Notes: generated by a model not told the origin, from the sequence alone. A stretch of DNA of 64,000 nt from Intrasporangium calvum DSM 43043 (GCF_000184685.1 NC_014830.1:3906001-3970000); one strand, 5' to 3'. Positions 41,108 to 50,461 are shown, counted from the first letter of the stretch. Numbers and translations: made by a program.

Positions 41108-42517
41108 ATGACGCAGACACTCGGCACCACCACCGCCGACCCGGGGACCCGCCGGAAGCTGCCGGGGACCTGCCGGCCGGTCGACCGCAACCGGGTCGAG
41201 GCCCTCCTCGCCGCCGAGTGGGAGCGGTTCACGTCCTGGTCCCAGGGCTCCGGGACGCACCACGAGCGAGCGAGCCGGTCGCTCCCGCTCGGTGTGACGA
41301 GCTCGTTCCAGCACTGGGACCCCTACCCCATCTCGATCTCGTCGGCCCGCGGCGCCTGGCTCACCGACGTCGACGGCAACCGGCTGCTCGACCTGTCGAT
41401 GGGCTTCGGCGCGATGCTCGTGGGTCACCTCAACCCCGTCGTCGTGGAGCACGTGACCAGGGCGCTGACGGACACCGGGACACTCTTCGTGACCCCCTCG
41501 CCGCAGGCGACCGACGTCGCCGAGCGGTTCCAGCGCCGGTTCGGCCTCGACCTGCTGCGCTTCACCAACTCGGGCACCGAGTCGCTGATGTACGCGATCC
41601 GGGCGGCCCGCGCCTACACCCGCCGCAAGGCCATCATCAAGATCGAGGGCGGCTACCACGGCGGCTACGACGCGCTCCAGGTGTCGGTCAAGCCGGACCT
41701 GGCCGACATCGGTCCGGCCGAGGCCCCGATCCCCGAGGTCCCCTTCGACGTCGAGGCCGGGACGGTCCACGTCATCGGCTACAACGATCTCGGGCAGCTC
41801 GACCGGGTGCTCGCCGAGCACGGCCGCGACATCGCGGCACTCGTCATCGAGCCGGTCATCGAGAACCTGTCGATCGTCGTCCCCGACGAGGGATACCTCG
41901 CGGCCGTCCGCGCGGCCTGCGACGAGCACGGGGTCGTCCTCGTCTTCGACGAGGTGAAGACGGGTCTCACCGCCGGTTATGCCGGAGCGGCCCAGCGGCT
42001 CGGCGTTCAGCCCGACCTCATCACGCTGGCCAAGTCGATCGGCGGCGGCCTGCCCCTCGCTGCGTTCGGCGGCCGGCGCGAGATCATGGAGGTCGTCGTC
42101 GACGGCCGGATGGCGCACTTCGGCACGTACAACGGCAACCCGCTCGTCATGGCGGCCGCGCAGGCCGTCGACGAGATCTGCACCCACGAGGCGCTCGCCG
42201 CCGCCGAGACGATGAACAACCGCGCGATGGACGCGATCGACGCGATCATCGCCTCCCACGAGCTTCCCGCCCACACGGTCGGCCTCGGGGTCAAGGGCTG
42301 CGTCACGTGGTCGTCGACACCGGTGCGCAACTACCGCGACTACAAGGCGACGGACTTCGGGCTGGCCGAGCTGTCCTGGCTGTGGGGGGTCAACCGGGGC
42401 GTCCTCACGCCGCCCGGGCTCGACGAGCAGTGGCTCGTGTCGCTCGCGCACACCGACGAGGACATGGCGATCCTCGTCGACGACTTCCGGCAGCTCGCGG
42501 AGGCGTTGCGCGCCTGA
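41108..42517 (+). CDS. Class III PLP-dependent aminotransferase (GSAM-like)
   Basis: 469 residues. AAAGGAG lies eight bases before the ATG. PLP features: GTESLMYAIRAARAYT (phosphate cup), FDEVKTG (Asp to the pyridine N) and the Schiff-base Lys in TLAKSIGGGLPLAAFGG. It resembles glutamate-1-semialdehyde aminomutase and omega-amino-acid transaminases, with the extended HHERASRSLPLGVTSSFQHWDPYPI start typical of that group. No haem genes are near, so it is more likely a catabolic or secondary-metabolism aminotransferase. Confidence 0.82.
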   Translation: MTQTLGTTTADPGTRRKLPGTCRPVDRNRVEALLAAEWERFTSWSQGSGTHHERASRSLPLGVTSSFQHWDPYPISISSARGAWLTDVDGNRLLDLSMGFGAMLVGHLNPVVVEHVTRALTDTGTLFVTPSPQATDVAERFQRRFGLDLLRFTNSGTESLMYAIRAARAYTRRKAIIKIEGGYHGGYDALQVSVKPDLADIGPAEAPIPEVPFDVEAGTVHVIGYNDLGQLDRVLAEHGRDIAALVIEPVIENLSIVVPDEGYLAAVRAACDEHGVVLVFDEVKTGLTAGYAGAAQRLGVQPDLITLAKSIGGGLPLAAFGGRREIMEVVVDGRMAHFGTYNGNPLVMAAAQAVDEICTHEALAAAETMNNRAMDAIDAIIASHELPAHTVGLGVKGCVTWSSTPVRNYRDYKATDFGLAELSWLWGVNRGVLTPPGLDEQWLVSLAHTDEDMAILVDDFRQLAEALRA

Positions 42518-42532
42518 CCGGCCCCCTGTGCC

Positions 42533-42546
42533 GTATGCCGCTGAGC
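42533..42546 (+). repeat. Dispersed repeat, single copy
   Basis: GTATGCCGCTGAGC 15 bases after the aminotransferase stop, between convergent genes. Confidence 0.65.
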
Positions 42547-42607
42547 CGGCTCCGAGCGCGACGCCACCTCTCGCCGGGGCGGGGCTCAACGCCCGCCCGG
42601 GCGGGGG

Positions 42608-43528
42608 TCAACGCGCGCCCGCGCGCCCGGCCCCCGGCGGTGCCGTCGGTGTCCCCCGACGATTGCGCTCCGCGCCGACGAGGTCGCGCGTGGCGGGGGC
42701 GACCTCCTCGCCGAACGCCCTGACCAGGTCCGCGTCGTCACCGGTGGCGATGAAGGCGCTGATGCCGTGCTCGAGGGCCAGGGTGGCCAGCCGCTCGGCC
42801 CACTCACGCTGCGGCCCGGCAGTCGAGCTTCCGACGTTGAGGAGGCGACGGACCTGCCTCGGGTCCCGCCCGACCGACGCGGCGGCAGCGTCGATGACGG
42901 CGTTCGACTCGTCGATCTGGCCAGGGCCGGTGAGGTAGGCGAGGGACGGCAGCCAGCCGTCCGCCTGCTCGCCGATGAGACGGAGCATCCGCGGCTTGAG
43001 GCCCCCGACCCAGATCGCGACGCCATGGGCCGGAGCCGGGCCACGCTTGGCTCCGTTGACCCGGTGGTGCCGGCCGTCGACGACGAGCCGACCGGAGCCC
43101 TCCGTGTCCCAGATGCCGCGGATGACGTCGATCGCCTCGTGGAGCGCCCGGAGCGACTCGCCCGGAGTCAGCCGGTCCCCGCCCATCGCGACGATCGGGT
43201 CCCAGAAGCCCCCGGCCCCGAGGCCGAGCTCGACCCGGCCACCGCTGAGCAGGTCGAGGCTCGCCACGGCACGGGCCAGGACCGCGGGCTGCCGAAGCGG
43301 CAGGTTGAGGACGTTGCCGGCGAGGTGCACGCGCTCCGTGCGGGCAGCCACGTAGCTGAGCAGCGTCCACGTGTCGAGGAAGGCCGGCTGGTAGGGGTGG
43401 TCCTGGAAGGTGACCAGGTCGAGGCCGGCCGCCTCAGAGGCCTGGGCCAGCGCGACGACGTGGTGCGGCGCGGCGTTGGCCGGTGTGATGAAGGAACCGA
43501 AGAGAAGGTCGTGGCCGTAGTCCGTCAT
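42608..43528 (-). CDS. LLM-class flavin-dependent oxidoreductase
   Basis: 306 residues of the luciferase-like monooxygenase fold: FGSFITPANAAPHHVVALAQ start, DLVTFQDHPYQPAFLD, the strand VELGLGAGGFWDPI that binds F420 or FMN in this group, and AIWVGGLKPRMLRLIGEQADGWLPS near residue 180. Actinobacterial enzymes of this type often use F420. Substrate unknown. The Pro/Gly/Ala-rich tail is probably disordered. Confidence 0.83.
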   Translation of the reverse strand: MTDYGHDLLFGSFITPANAAPHHVVALAQASEAAGLDLVTFQDHPYQPAFLDTWTLLSYVAARTERVHLAGNVLNLPLRQPAVLARAVASLDLLSGGRVELGLGAGGFWDPIVAMGGDRLTPGESLRALHEAIDVIRGIWDTEGSGRLVVDGRHHRVNGAKRGPAPAHGVAIWVGGLKPRMLRLIGEQADGWLPSLAYLTGPGQIDESNAVIDAAAASVGRDPRQVRRLLNVGSSTAGPQREWAERLATLALEHGISAFIATGDDADLVRAFGEEVAPATRDLVGAERNRRGTPTAPPGAGRAGAR

Positions 43529-43580
43529 GCCTGGTCAACACCGGGGTCGGCGTCGACCATCCCCGGGCAGGCGGTTGCTG

Positions 43581-43618
43581 GGAGGTGGGCCGCGGGGCTG
43601 CCGCCGCGGCCCACCTCC
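43581..43618 (-). terminator. Terminator after the secreted-protein gene
   Basis: GGAGGTGGGCCGCGG and CCGCGGCCCACCTCC form a perfect 15-bp stem with an 8-base loop, just past the stop at 43634. Confidence 0.8.
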
Positions 43619-43633
43619 CCCTGGACGGCCGGG

Positions 43634-45376
43634 TCAGCAGCCGGGCAGCCTGAAGCTCGCGATCCGGGTCTGCCAGCCTGCCGGGCTCGAGGCCTGGCCG
43701 GCCGCGGTGTAGTACTCGTTGACGTACCAGAACGTGCAGTCGTCCACCGGGTCGACGTTCATCGACGTGTAGTCACCCCAGCGGGAGTTGGCCGTCGTCT
43801 GGACGCCGCTGCCGTTGACGACCGTCCCCTCGCCGAGCGCCAGCTGGCCCAAGGGGTCACCGGCGAGGCGGCCGGTGTAGCGGATGCCCGGGTGGACGTC
43901 GACGCCGTTGACGACGCTGTACCCGAGGGCCAGGTTGCCGAGCTTGTCCTGGGCGACGCTGCCCATCCAGCGGTGGACGCCGTCACTCGGAGCGAAGGTC
44001 CCCTGCTGGTGGAGCGAGTAGGTCCCTCCGGTCCGCCGCAGCTCGTACCACCGCATCCCCGCCGTGCCGGGTGTCGCCTCGACCGACTGGGTCGTCACGA
44101 GGGACTCGAAGTCCTTGAAGTTGCGGTACGCGAGCCGCCAGGTCGGCCGCTGCCGGTAGGACAGGACGTCGAGGTACTGGGCAGGGTTGGTGATCCCGGG
44201 CTGGGGCAGGCAGTCCCGCGAGGTGGGCGCGCACGGGAACGCCGAGTCGAACTCCGCCACCGGCAGCTGTCCGGCCAGCTCCAATGCAGCCTCCGGAGTC
44301 GACCGCCAATGGACCGTGAGGTCCCAGATGTTGAGGGCGTCGGACGTCGCGCCGTAGACGTAGTCGTCGTCCTGCGTGCCGACGATCGGGATCGCCGCAT
44401 CGGCCCTGGGCTTCTGCTTGCCGTCGATGTCGGCGGGCAGCAGTCCGTCGCCGACGAGCGGCAGGATCTGCGGATCGTTGCCGTCGAGGAAGAAGCTGAC
44501 GGCCCGGGCGGGCTGGCCGTTGATCATCTTGTTCTTCTCGAGGGCATAGACGCCGATGCCGTACTCGTCGGTTGGCCCGAACTCGCGGGTCGTGATGACG
44601 TAGGAGTCGGTCCACACGCCGTACTTCGGGTAGTCCGGGAAGAAGTTGAGGTTCTCGGTCTCGAAGGCGTAGCGGTAGTAGGTCCCCGTCGGGTCACCGG
44701 TCGTGGAAACGGCGACGCAGTTGTAGAACGGCAGCGTCGGGTCGTCGAGGCCGCGAGTGGTGAACTGCGAGAGGATCCACCGGTCCGCCAGCTGGTCGTA
44801 GAGGACGATCGGGTCGCCCGACGGGTCGGTGCAGTCCTCGACGGGGAAGTCGGCCCAGACGGTGCCCGTGTCCACCGGCCCCAGGAGCAGGTCGCCGGAC
44901 TTCGAGTAGACGCCGAAGACCAGGTTGATCATCTCCACGTAGTGGTTGGGGCCGACGTCGCCCACTGGGTCGGGCGGGTTGACCCGGAAGCCGAAGGTGG
45001 TGAAGTTGTCCTGGTTGCTCAGCCCCTCGAAGTTCGCGAGCGGGCTCCCGATCTCGGCGGTGCCCACCTCGGACTGGAGGGCTGCGTCGCGCCCGGTCGC
45101 TCTGCCGGCGGCCCCGGGGGCGTTGGGGGCGCCACGCTCCTGGGTCAGGCGCGCGGTCGACGGGGAGAAGGACCGGTCGCGCTGGGCGAGGGCTGACAAG
45201 GTGGGTGAGACGTCCTGGGCGACGGCGGCACTCCACACGGGGCGAGGTGAGGCGACCCGTGATGCAGTCGGAGCGGTCTCGGCGACCGCGGCGACCACCG
45301 CTGTGGAGGCGAGCAACGCCGATCCGGCGATGCCGACGACGGCGGCCCGGAGTCGGCGGGTGTGATTCGATCTCAC
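43634..45376 (-). CDS. Large secreted protein of unknown function
   Basis: 580 residues with a signal peptide (AAVVGIAGSALLASTAVVAAVAET). After a variable stretch to about 110, the conserved part reads NFEGLSNQDNFTTFGFRVNP, PDPVGDVGPNHYVEMINLVF and GVYSKSGDLLLGPVDT, then VLYDQLADRWILSQF and YYRYAFET. The repeating pattern of short beta blades and Trp/Tyr suggests a beta-propeller. Several relatives occur as secreted proteins with no assigned role. Four or more cysteines in the C-terminal half may form disulfides. Confidence 0.7.
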   Translation of the reverse strand: MRSNHTRRLRAAVVGIAGSALLASTAVVAAVAETAPTASRVASPRPVWSAAVAQDVSPTLSALAQRDRSFSPSTARLTQERGAPNAPGAAGRATGRDAALQSEVGTAEIGSPLANFEGLSNQDNFTTFGFRVNPPDPVGDVGPNHYVEMINLVFGVYSKSGDLLLGPVDTGTVWADFPVEDCTDPSGDPIVLYDQLADRWILSQFTTRGLDDPTLPFYNCVAVSTTGDPTGTYYRYAFETENLNFFPDYPKYGVWTDSYVITTREFGPTDEYGIGVYALEKNKMINGQPARAVSFFLDGNDPQILPLVGDGLLPADIDGKQKPRADAAIPIVGTQDDDYVYGATSDALNIWDLTVHWRSTPEAALELAGQLPVAEFDSAFPCAPTSRDCLPQPGITNPAQYLDVLSYRQRPTWRLAYRNFKDFESLVTTQSVEATPGTAGMRWYELRRTGGTYSLHQQGTFAPSDGVHRWMGSVAQDKLGNLALGYSVVNGVDVHPGIRYTGRLAGDPLGQLALGEGTVVNGSGVQTTANSRWGDYTSMNVDPVDDCTFWYVNEYYTAAGQASSPAGWQTRIASFRLPGC

Positions 45377-45511
45377 TGCAACTCCTTCCGTTGATGGCCA
45401 TGGTGGCCATCTCCCGATGCTCCTCCGATGTCGGCCGCCCCGCCATCGGTTGGCAAAACTCCCGGGTCCCTGACGCGGTTGACGAAGCCGGCCAGCTCGA
45501 AGACGCCATCG

Positions 45512-46435
45512 TCACGACTTCACGCCAGCCGTATGCCGCTGGGCTCGCACCGCGCCCAACGCCGCCCTCCGGCGCAGGTGGGGCCACAGCACCCCCGTGA
45601 CGATGAGGACCCCGCCGAGCAGCTCCCACCCGGAGGGCTTCTCCCCGAGGATGAGCCAGGCAGCCGTGAGGCCGGCCACCGGCACGAGCATCGAGAACGG
45701 GGCCACCGAGCTCGCGGAGTTCCGCATGAGCAGACTGGTCCAGAGCCCGCTGCCGACGATGGTGGCGAGGACGACCGTGTAGGCGAGGCCGAGGTTGGCC
45801 GTCCACGCAGAGGGCGCCCCGGACAGGGCCGCGGCCACCCGCTCCGGTCCCTCGACGAGGAACGACAGGGCCAGCAGCGGGACGGGCGGGACGACGGTCA
45901 TCCACATCATGAGCCGGAAGGGCGAGTCGGGCCGGGCCTGGCGCGAGCACAGGTTGCCGATGGCCCAGCCCAGGGCGCCCGCGAGCACGAGGAGGACCGG
46001 CACGACCGAGACGGCGAGCCCGCGGTACCCGGCGATGACCGCCAGGCCCGTGAGCGCGACGGCGACCCCCGCGAGGGCCGCCCAGCCCGGGCGCTCGCGC
46101 AGGAAGACGGCGGCGAGGACCACCGTGAACGGGGCCGAGGCCTGGAGCACGAGCGAGGAGAGCCCGGCGGGCATCCCGGCCGCCATGCCGAGGTAGAGGA
46201 AGGCGAACTGGAGGATCCCGAAGCCCAGGCCGTAGCCGAGCAGCCAGCGCCACTGCACCCGCGGGCGCCGGACGAACAGGACGGTGGGGATCGCGAGGAC
46301 GAGGAAGCGGAGACCGGCCAGCAGGAACGGCGGGTAGTGCTCCAGCGACGCGTGGATCGCGACGAAGTTGACGCCCCAGATCACCGCGACGAGGCCGGCT
46401 CGAGCGACATCCCGCCGCGGCATCCCCAGATCCAT
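45512..46435 (-). CDS. EamA/DMT-family transporter
   Basis: 307 residues from ATG 46435, with ten membrane helices in two EamA repeats (about 5-125 and 135-280). Motifs typical of the family are VIWGVNFVAI at the start, LRERPGWAALAGVAVALTGL and ILGEKPSGWELLGGVLIV. It likely exports or imports an amino acid or metabolite. The last residues (GAVRAQRHTAGVKS) come from a copy of the dispersed repeat. It is divergent from a LysR regulator with a palindrome between them, so it is the probable target of that regulator. Confidence 0.82.
   Translation of the reverse strand: MDLGMPRRDVARAGLVAVIWGVNFVAIHASLEHYPPFLLAGLRFLVLAIPTVLFVRRPRVQWRWLLGYGLGFGILQFAFLYLGMAAGMPAGLSSLVLQASAPFTVVLAAVFLRERPGWAALAGVAVALTGLAVIAGYRGLAVSVVPVLLVLAGALGWAIGNLCSRQARPDSPFRLMMWMTVVPPVPLLALSFLVEGPERVAAALSGAPSAWTANLGLAYTVVLATIVGSGLWTSLLMRNSASSVAPFSMLVPVAGLTAAWLILGEKPSGWELLGGVLIVTGVLWPHLRRRAALGAVRAQRHTAGVKS
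45531..45544 (+). repeat. Dispersed repeat encoding the transporter C-terminus
   Basis: GTATGCCGCTGGGC on the plus strand; antisense in the EamA gene it is read as AQRHT, four codons before the stop. Confidence 0.75.
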
Positions 46436-46443
46436 GGGTCCAC

Positions 46444-46466
46444 CTTGAGGGGCGCAGACCCTCAAG
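46444..46466. promoter_or_regulatory. Palindrome in the LysR/EamA intergenic region
   Basis: CTTGAGGG-7-CCCTCAAG, a perfect 8-7-8 inverted repeat close to the EamA start. Size and place fit a LysR-type binding site. Confidence 0.55.
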
Positions 46467-46506
46467 TCCATCGAGACCTGGTTGCCTGACTGTGTAGTTT
46501 TGCTTC

Positions 46507-47484
46507 ATGGAGGTGCGTCGTCTGGCCCTGTTGCGCGAGCTCGCTCGCCGGTCGACGGTCACGGAGGTGGCGCGGGCGGTGAGCCTGACACCCACAGCGG
46601 TGTCCCAACAGCTCAAACTGCTCGAGCGGGAGGCCGGCGTTCCCCTCCTGCGCCGCGTCGGGCGTCGCCTCGAGCTCACCGCCGCCGGCCGGGTGCTCGT
46701 CAACGCATCGACCGACCTCGAGGTGTCGCTCGCCCGACTGCACGGCCAGTGGGACGCCTACCGCGGCGAGCTGCGCGGCACGGTTCGGCTCGCGGTCTTC
46801 CCGACCGCCGCGCAGCTGCTCCTGCCCGGGACCGTCCGACAGCTGCAGGCGTGGCCCGATGTGGTCCTCGACATCGTTGAGACGGATGTGCACGGCGACC
46901 GCTACCCCGGCCTGGTCGACGACGTCGACCTCGTCGTCGGACACCACGCGACCGAGCTGGCGGAGCCGGCGGTCGGTCCGGGCCCACCCCGTGCGACGAG
47001 TCGGCGGCCGCGGACCTGGGAGGGACTGGCCGTGACGGAACTCGTCGTCGAGCCCCTCGACGTCGCCGTCTCCCCGGCCCATCGGTTGAGCGCCCGGGCC
47101 TCGGTGCGGCTGGACGACGTGCGGCGTGAGAGGTGGGTCAGCGTCCCGGCGGGCTGGCCCTTCGACGACGCCCTGCAGCGGTGGTTCGCCGGAGGGGACG
47201 GCGAGCCCGTCGTCGCGCACCGGTTCACCGACCTGCGCCTCCAGGAGGCCTTCGTCGCCGCAGACCTCGGGATCGCGCTGCTCCCCCGCTTCGCCGCCGA
47301 CGACCGGGACGGGCAGCGCCTCGTGCTGCTGCCCACCCAGGATCTGGCCCTGGGTCGGCGGGTGGCCGTCCTGTCCCGGCGCGACCACGCCGAGCGCGCC
47401 GTGACGGTCCTGGTGCGCGACGCCCTGGTGGCCGAGGCGCGCTCGCTCACCTCCGCCAGGGAGACCGCGCCCGCTGGACCCTGA
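46507..47484 (+). CDS. LysR-family transcription regulator
   Basis: 325 residues. N-terminal winged HTH (about 3-60: LALLRELARRSTVTEVARAV, SLTPTAVSQQLKLLEREAG). Effector-binding domain at about 90-295 with the LysR-type two-subdomain pattern (GTVRLAVFPTAAQLLLP ... EAFVAADLGIALLP). Divergent from the EamA transporter gene across 71 bases with a palindrome. Its last 38 bases overlap the end of the convergent lysoplasmalogenase-type gene. Confidence 0.88.
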   Translation: MEVRRLALLRELARRSTVTEVARAVSLTPTAVSQQLKLLEREAGVPLLRRVGRRLELTAAGRVLVNASTDLEVSLARLHGQWDAYRGELRGTVRLAVFPTAAQLLLPGTVRQLQAWPDVVLDIVETDVHGDRYPGLVDDVDLVVGHHATELAEPAVGPGPPRATSRRPRTWEGLAVTELVVEPLDVAVSPAHRLSARASVRLDDVRRERWVSVPAGWPFDDALQRWFAGGDGEPVVAHRFTDLRLQEAFVAADLGIALLPRFAADDRDGQRLVLLPTQDLALGRRVAVLSRRDHAERAVTVLVRDALVAEARSLTSARETAPAGP

Positions 47485-48106
47485 TGACCGCCTCGACCAG
47501 GAGGGTCTGCCCGGTGAGGTAGGTCAGCATGACCCAGAAACCGTGGGCCGGCAGCGCTGTTTCCGCGAAGGACCGCAGGGCGATGAGGGCGTCGGACAGG
47601 ACGAAGAGCGCACCTCCGAGGCCCGCGACCCAGCCGAGTCCGGTGGCGAGCACCGCCATCGTCCCGAGCGCCAGGGCGTAGCAGACCAGGGGCACGAGGA
47701 GGGAACCCGCCCGAGCGTGACTGGCCGCCACCACGCGAGCCAGCCCAGCGGCATACGGCAGCAGGAGGATCGGCCGCCGACGGACGATGCTGGCCCGCCA
47801 CCACGGGAGGAACGCGAGCGCGTAGGTCAGCTGGGCGAGGAGGAAGCCTCCGAGCATGAGGAGGAAGGCGGCGTCCCCTGAAGCGAGCCGCGGAAGCGTG
47901 TCGCCCAGCCAGGAGAACCCCAGCGCCACGAGGGTGAGGCGGACCAGGCGCGGACGCGTCGACCGCACCGCGCTGACGAGCAGCCCAGCGAGGGCCGGCA
48001 TGAGCAGCACCTGCGTGACCGCCGCAACGACGCTGTCCGGTTCGACCAGCTGCGCCCCGAGGTGGATGCCACTGACCACGAGGAGGGCGGCGGCGGCTGG
48101 ACGCAT
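47447..48106 (-). CDS. YhhN/TMEM86-family membrane protein (lysoplasmalogenase-like)
   Basis: 219 residues with about eight membrane helices. The conserved Asp-containing segments of the family are FSWLGDTLPRL near residue 65 and FVLSDALIALRSF near 170, which in TMEM86B belong to the hydrolase that splits lysoplasmalogen. The residues PYAAGLARVV at about 117-126 are encoded by a copy of the dispersed repeat. Enzyme activity is inferred only from family. Confidence 0.78.
   Translation of the reverse strand: MRPAAAALLVVSGIHLGAQLVEPDSVVAAVTQVLLMPALAGLLVSAVRSTRPRLVRLTLVALGFSWLGDTLPRLASGDAAFLLMLGGFLLAQLTYALAFLPWWRASIVRRRPILLLPYAAGLARVVAASHARAGSLLVPLVCYALALGTMAVLATGLGWVAGLGGALFVLSDALIALRSFAETALPAHGFWVMLTYLTGQTLLVEAVIRVQRARSPWRR
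47743..47756 (-). repeat. Dispersed repeat, intragenic copy
   Basis: Read in the sense direction of the YhhN gene as GTATGCCGCTGGGC, giving Y-A-A-G-L in a membrane segment. Confidence 0.75.
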
Positions 48107-48226
48107 GGCCGGAGCCTAGTGCGACGGCGCCAGGCCTTGTCCGACGCAGCGTCCCTGTGCCACGGTGCACGAGGAAGGCCGATCCACGTCGCCGCTCTGA
48201 GTTGAGCCAACCACCCGAGGAGTCCC

Positions 48227-48991
48227 ATGTCGTCCTTGGACCCGGACACGAGGCGGGGCTCCAGTCGGGGCGTGATCGTCACCGCGGCGGGACCCACCAT
48301 GCGCTCGGTGCTCCACGACCAGGCCCTGCCGACCTTCCACCGGTTCGCCGCCCGCTGGGGCTACGACGTCCGCCCCGAGGACCTGGGCCGCGACGGGTCC
48401 GGCGCCGACGACCCCGCACAGGGCGCGAAGTTCACCAAGCTCGCCATCCTCCGCGCGGCTCTCACCGACTACCCGCTCGCCCTCTGGCTCGATGCCGACG
48501 TGCTCGTGGTCCGCTTCGACGAGGACGTCGCGGACCACCTGCACCCCGACCACTTCCAGGCCCTGGGCCTGGAGCAGGTCCCCTTCGAGCACCGGGTCAA
48601 CCCCAACACCGGCGTCTGGGTCATGCGGTCCTGCCCGGAGGCCTTCCACTTCCTCGCTGCCGTGGAGGAGGCCGGACCGCAACCCGGCCCTTGGGCGGAC
48701 CAGGGCGCCGTGCTCGCGGCCCTGGGGTGGCGCCGGGGCGACGAGGAGTACCACTGGGCCGGCCCGGGTGCGGGTTCGCCGTTCCTCGAGCACACCAGCT
48801 GGCTGCCGCCGGGGTGGAACCAGCCGCACGTGGACGGCCGTGACGAAGCGAGCTGCTACAACTCGCCCGCCGAGTCGTACGCCACCCGCCCGACGGTGCC
48901 CCGGCCCCACGCCGTCCACTTCATGGGCCTGACGCCCGAGGCCCGGGCCTCGGAGATGGCTCGTCTCGCCGCAGCCGCCCTCGGCGAGTGA
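48227..48991 (+). CDS. Putative glycosyltransferase (DxD type)
   Basis: 254 residues. The nucleotide-sugar site DAD is in LALWLDADVLVVRF (89-91). The segment VNPNTGVWVMRSCPEA, the WADQGAVLAALGW block and the C-terminal HAVHFMGL resemble GT34/GT8-type galactosyl- or glucosyltransferases. No signal or membrane helix. The acceptor is unknown. The stop codon is part of the first copy of a 17-bp tandem repeat. Confidence 0.68.
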   Translation: MSSLDPDTRRGSSRGVIVTAAGPTMRSVLHDQALPTFHRFAARWGYDVRPEDLGRDGSGADDPAQGAKFTKLAILRAALTDYPLALWLDADVLVVRFDEDVADHLHPDHFQALGLEQVPFEHRVNPNTGVWVMRSCPEAFHFLAAVEEAGPQPGPWADQGAVLAALGWRRGDEEYHWAGPGAGSPFLEHTSWLPPGWNQPHVDGRDEASCYNSPAESYATRPTVPRPHAVHFMGLTPEARASEMARLAAAALGE

Positions 48992-49037
48992 CCCCTGGTT
49001 CCGAGTGACCCCTGGTTCCGAGTGACCCTCTGGTTCG
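48986..49037. repeat. 17-bp tandem repeat at the glycosyltransferase stop
   Basis: GAGTGACCCCTGGTTCC twice in a row, then a third, slightly changed copy that runs into the terminator stem. The TGA of the first copy is the gene's stop codon. Confidence 0.8.
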
Positions 49038-49084
49038 AGGTATGCATCGACTCCTGGTGGTCGATCCATACCTCGAACCAGAGG
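49027..49084. terminator. Long bidirectional terminator hairpin
   Basis: CCTCTGGTTCGAGGTATG and its complement form a perfect 18-bp stem, with an inner ATCGAC/GTCGAT stem. It lies between the glycosyltransferase and the serine ammonia-lyase stops. Confidence 0.85.
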
Positions 49085-49086
49085 TG

Positions 49087-50460
49087 TCAGCACTCGATGA
49101 CGTTGACGGCCAAGCCGCCTCGCGCGGTCTCCTTGTACTTGACCTTCATGTCCGCCCCGGTCTCGCGCATGGTCTTGACCACCTGGTCGAGGGACACGAC
49201 GTGCGACCCGTCCCCGCGCACTGCCGTGCGGGCCGCGGTGATCGCCTTGACCGAGGCGATGGCGTTCCGCTCGATGCACGGGATCTGCACCAGACCGCCC
49301 ACCGGGTCACACGTCAGACCGAGGTTGTGCTCCATCCCGATCTCCGCCGCGTTCTCCACCTGCTCCGGCGTCCCGCCCATGACCGCCGCCATCGCGCCGG
49401 CCGCCATCGAGCACGCCGAACCCACCTCGCCCTGGCACCCGACCTCGGCCCCGGAGATCGACGCCGTCTCCTTGTAGATGACCCCGATAGCGCCCGCCGT
49501 CAGCAGGAACCGGACGATCCCGTCCTCGTCCGCACCGGGCACGAAGTCCGCGTAGTAGTGCAACACCGCCGGGATGATGCCCGCCGCTCCGTTCGTCGGC
49601 GCCGTGACGACCCGCCCCCCGGACGCGTTCTCCTCGTTGACGGCCAACGCATAGAGCGTGACCCAGTCCATCCCCCGCAACGGGTCGACGCTGCCGCTCT
49701 CGAGCTTCAGCTTCTGGGCCAGCTCCGGGGCGCGGCGACGCACCCGCAGTCCCCCCGGGAGGATCCCCTCCGTCGAGATCCCGTTGCCGATGCACTCCTT
49801 CATGACCGCCCAGATCTTCAGCAGTCCGGCGCGGACCTCTTCCTCGGTGCGCCAGGACAGCTCGTTCTCGAGCATGATCCGCGCGATCGACTTGCCCGTC
49901 TGGCGGCAGTGCGCCAACAGCTCGTCCCCGGTCCGGAACGGGTGGGCGACCTCGGTCGTGTCCGCCACGACCCGGGTCTCCCCGTCGGCCCCCTCACCGA
50001 TGACGAAGCCGCCGCCCACCGAGTAGTAGGTGTGCTCGGACACGACCTCGCCGAGCGCGTCGTAGGCCGTGAACGTCATGCCGTTCGGGTGCAGGGGCAG
50101 CGTCTTGCGACGGTGCAGGACGAGGTCGGTGTCCTCGTCGAACTTGATCTCGTGATGCCCGAGGAGCGAGACCCGCTGGTCCCGGCGGATCTGCTCGAGC
50201 CGGCCGGTCACGCTCCGCGGATCGCACAGCTCCGGCCGTTCGCCGGAGAGGCCCAGGAGCACGGCCTTGTCCGACCCGTGCCCGTGCCCGGTCGCACCGA
50301 GCGAGCCGAACAGCTGGGCGACGACCCGGGCGGTCCGCGGGAGGACGCTGTCGTCCCTCAGGCGTTCGGCGAACATCACCGCCGCGCGCATCGGGCCCAC
50401 CGTGTGGGAGCTCGACGGGCCGATCCCGATCGAGAAGAGGTCGAAAACGCTGAGCGCCAT
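49087..50460 (-). CDS. sdaA: L-serine ammonia-lyase, iron-sulfur type
   Basis: 457 residues, single-chain form. It deaminates L-serine to pyruvate. N-terminal domain signature [20 protein letters not shown]; the [4Fe-4S] region contains [17 protein letters not shown] and [18 protein letters not shown], with a C-terminal Cys as the penultimate-region ligand (NVIEC). Last gene of the gcvPTH-glyA-lipA run, one base after lipA in gene order reversed: its start at 50460 follows the lipA stop at 50462. It drains serine made by GlyA. Confidence 0.93.
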   Translation of the reverse strand: MALSVFDLFSIGIGPSSSHTVGPMRAAVMFAERLRDDSVLPRTARVVAQLFGSLGATGHGHGSDKAVLLGLSGERPELCDPRSVTGRLEQIRRDQRVSLLGHHEIKFDEDTDLVLHRRKTLPLHPNGMTFTAYDALGEVVSEHTYYSVGGGFVIGEGADGETRVVADTTEVAHPFRTGDELLAHCRQTGKSIARIMLENELSWRTEEEVRAGLLKIWAVMKECIGNGISTEGILPGGLRVRRRAPELAQKLKLESGSVDPLRGMDWVTLYALAVNEENASGGRVVTAPTNGAAGIIPAVLHYYADFVPGADEDGIVRFLLTAGAIGVIYKETASISGAEVGCQGEVGSACSMAAGAMAAVMGGTPEQVENAAEIGMEHNLGLTCDPVGGLVQIPCIERNAIASVKAITAARTAVRGDGSHVVSLDQVVKTMRETGADMKVKYKETARGGLAVNVIEC

Positions 50461-50461
50461 G

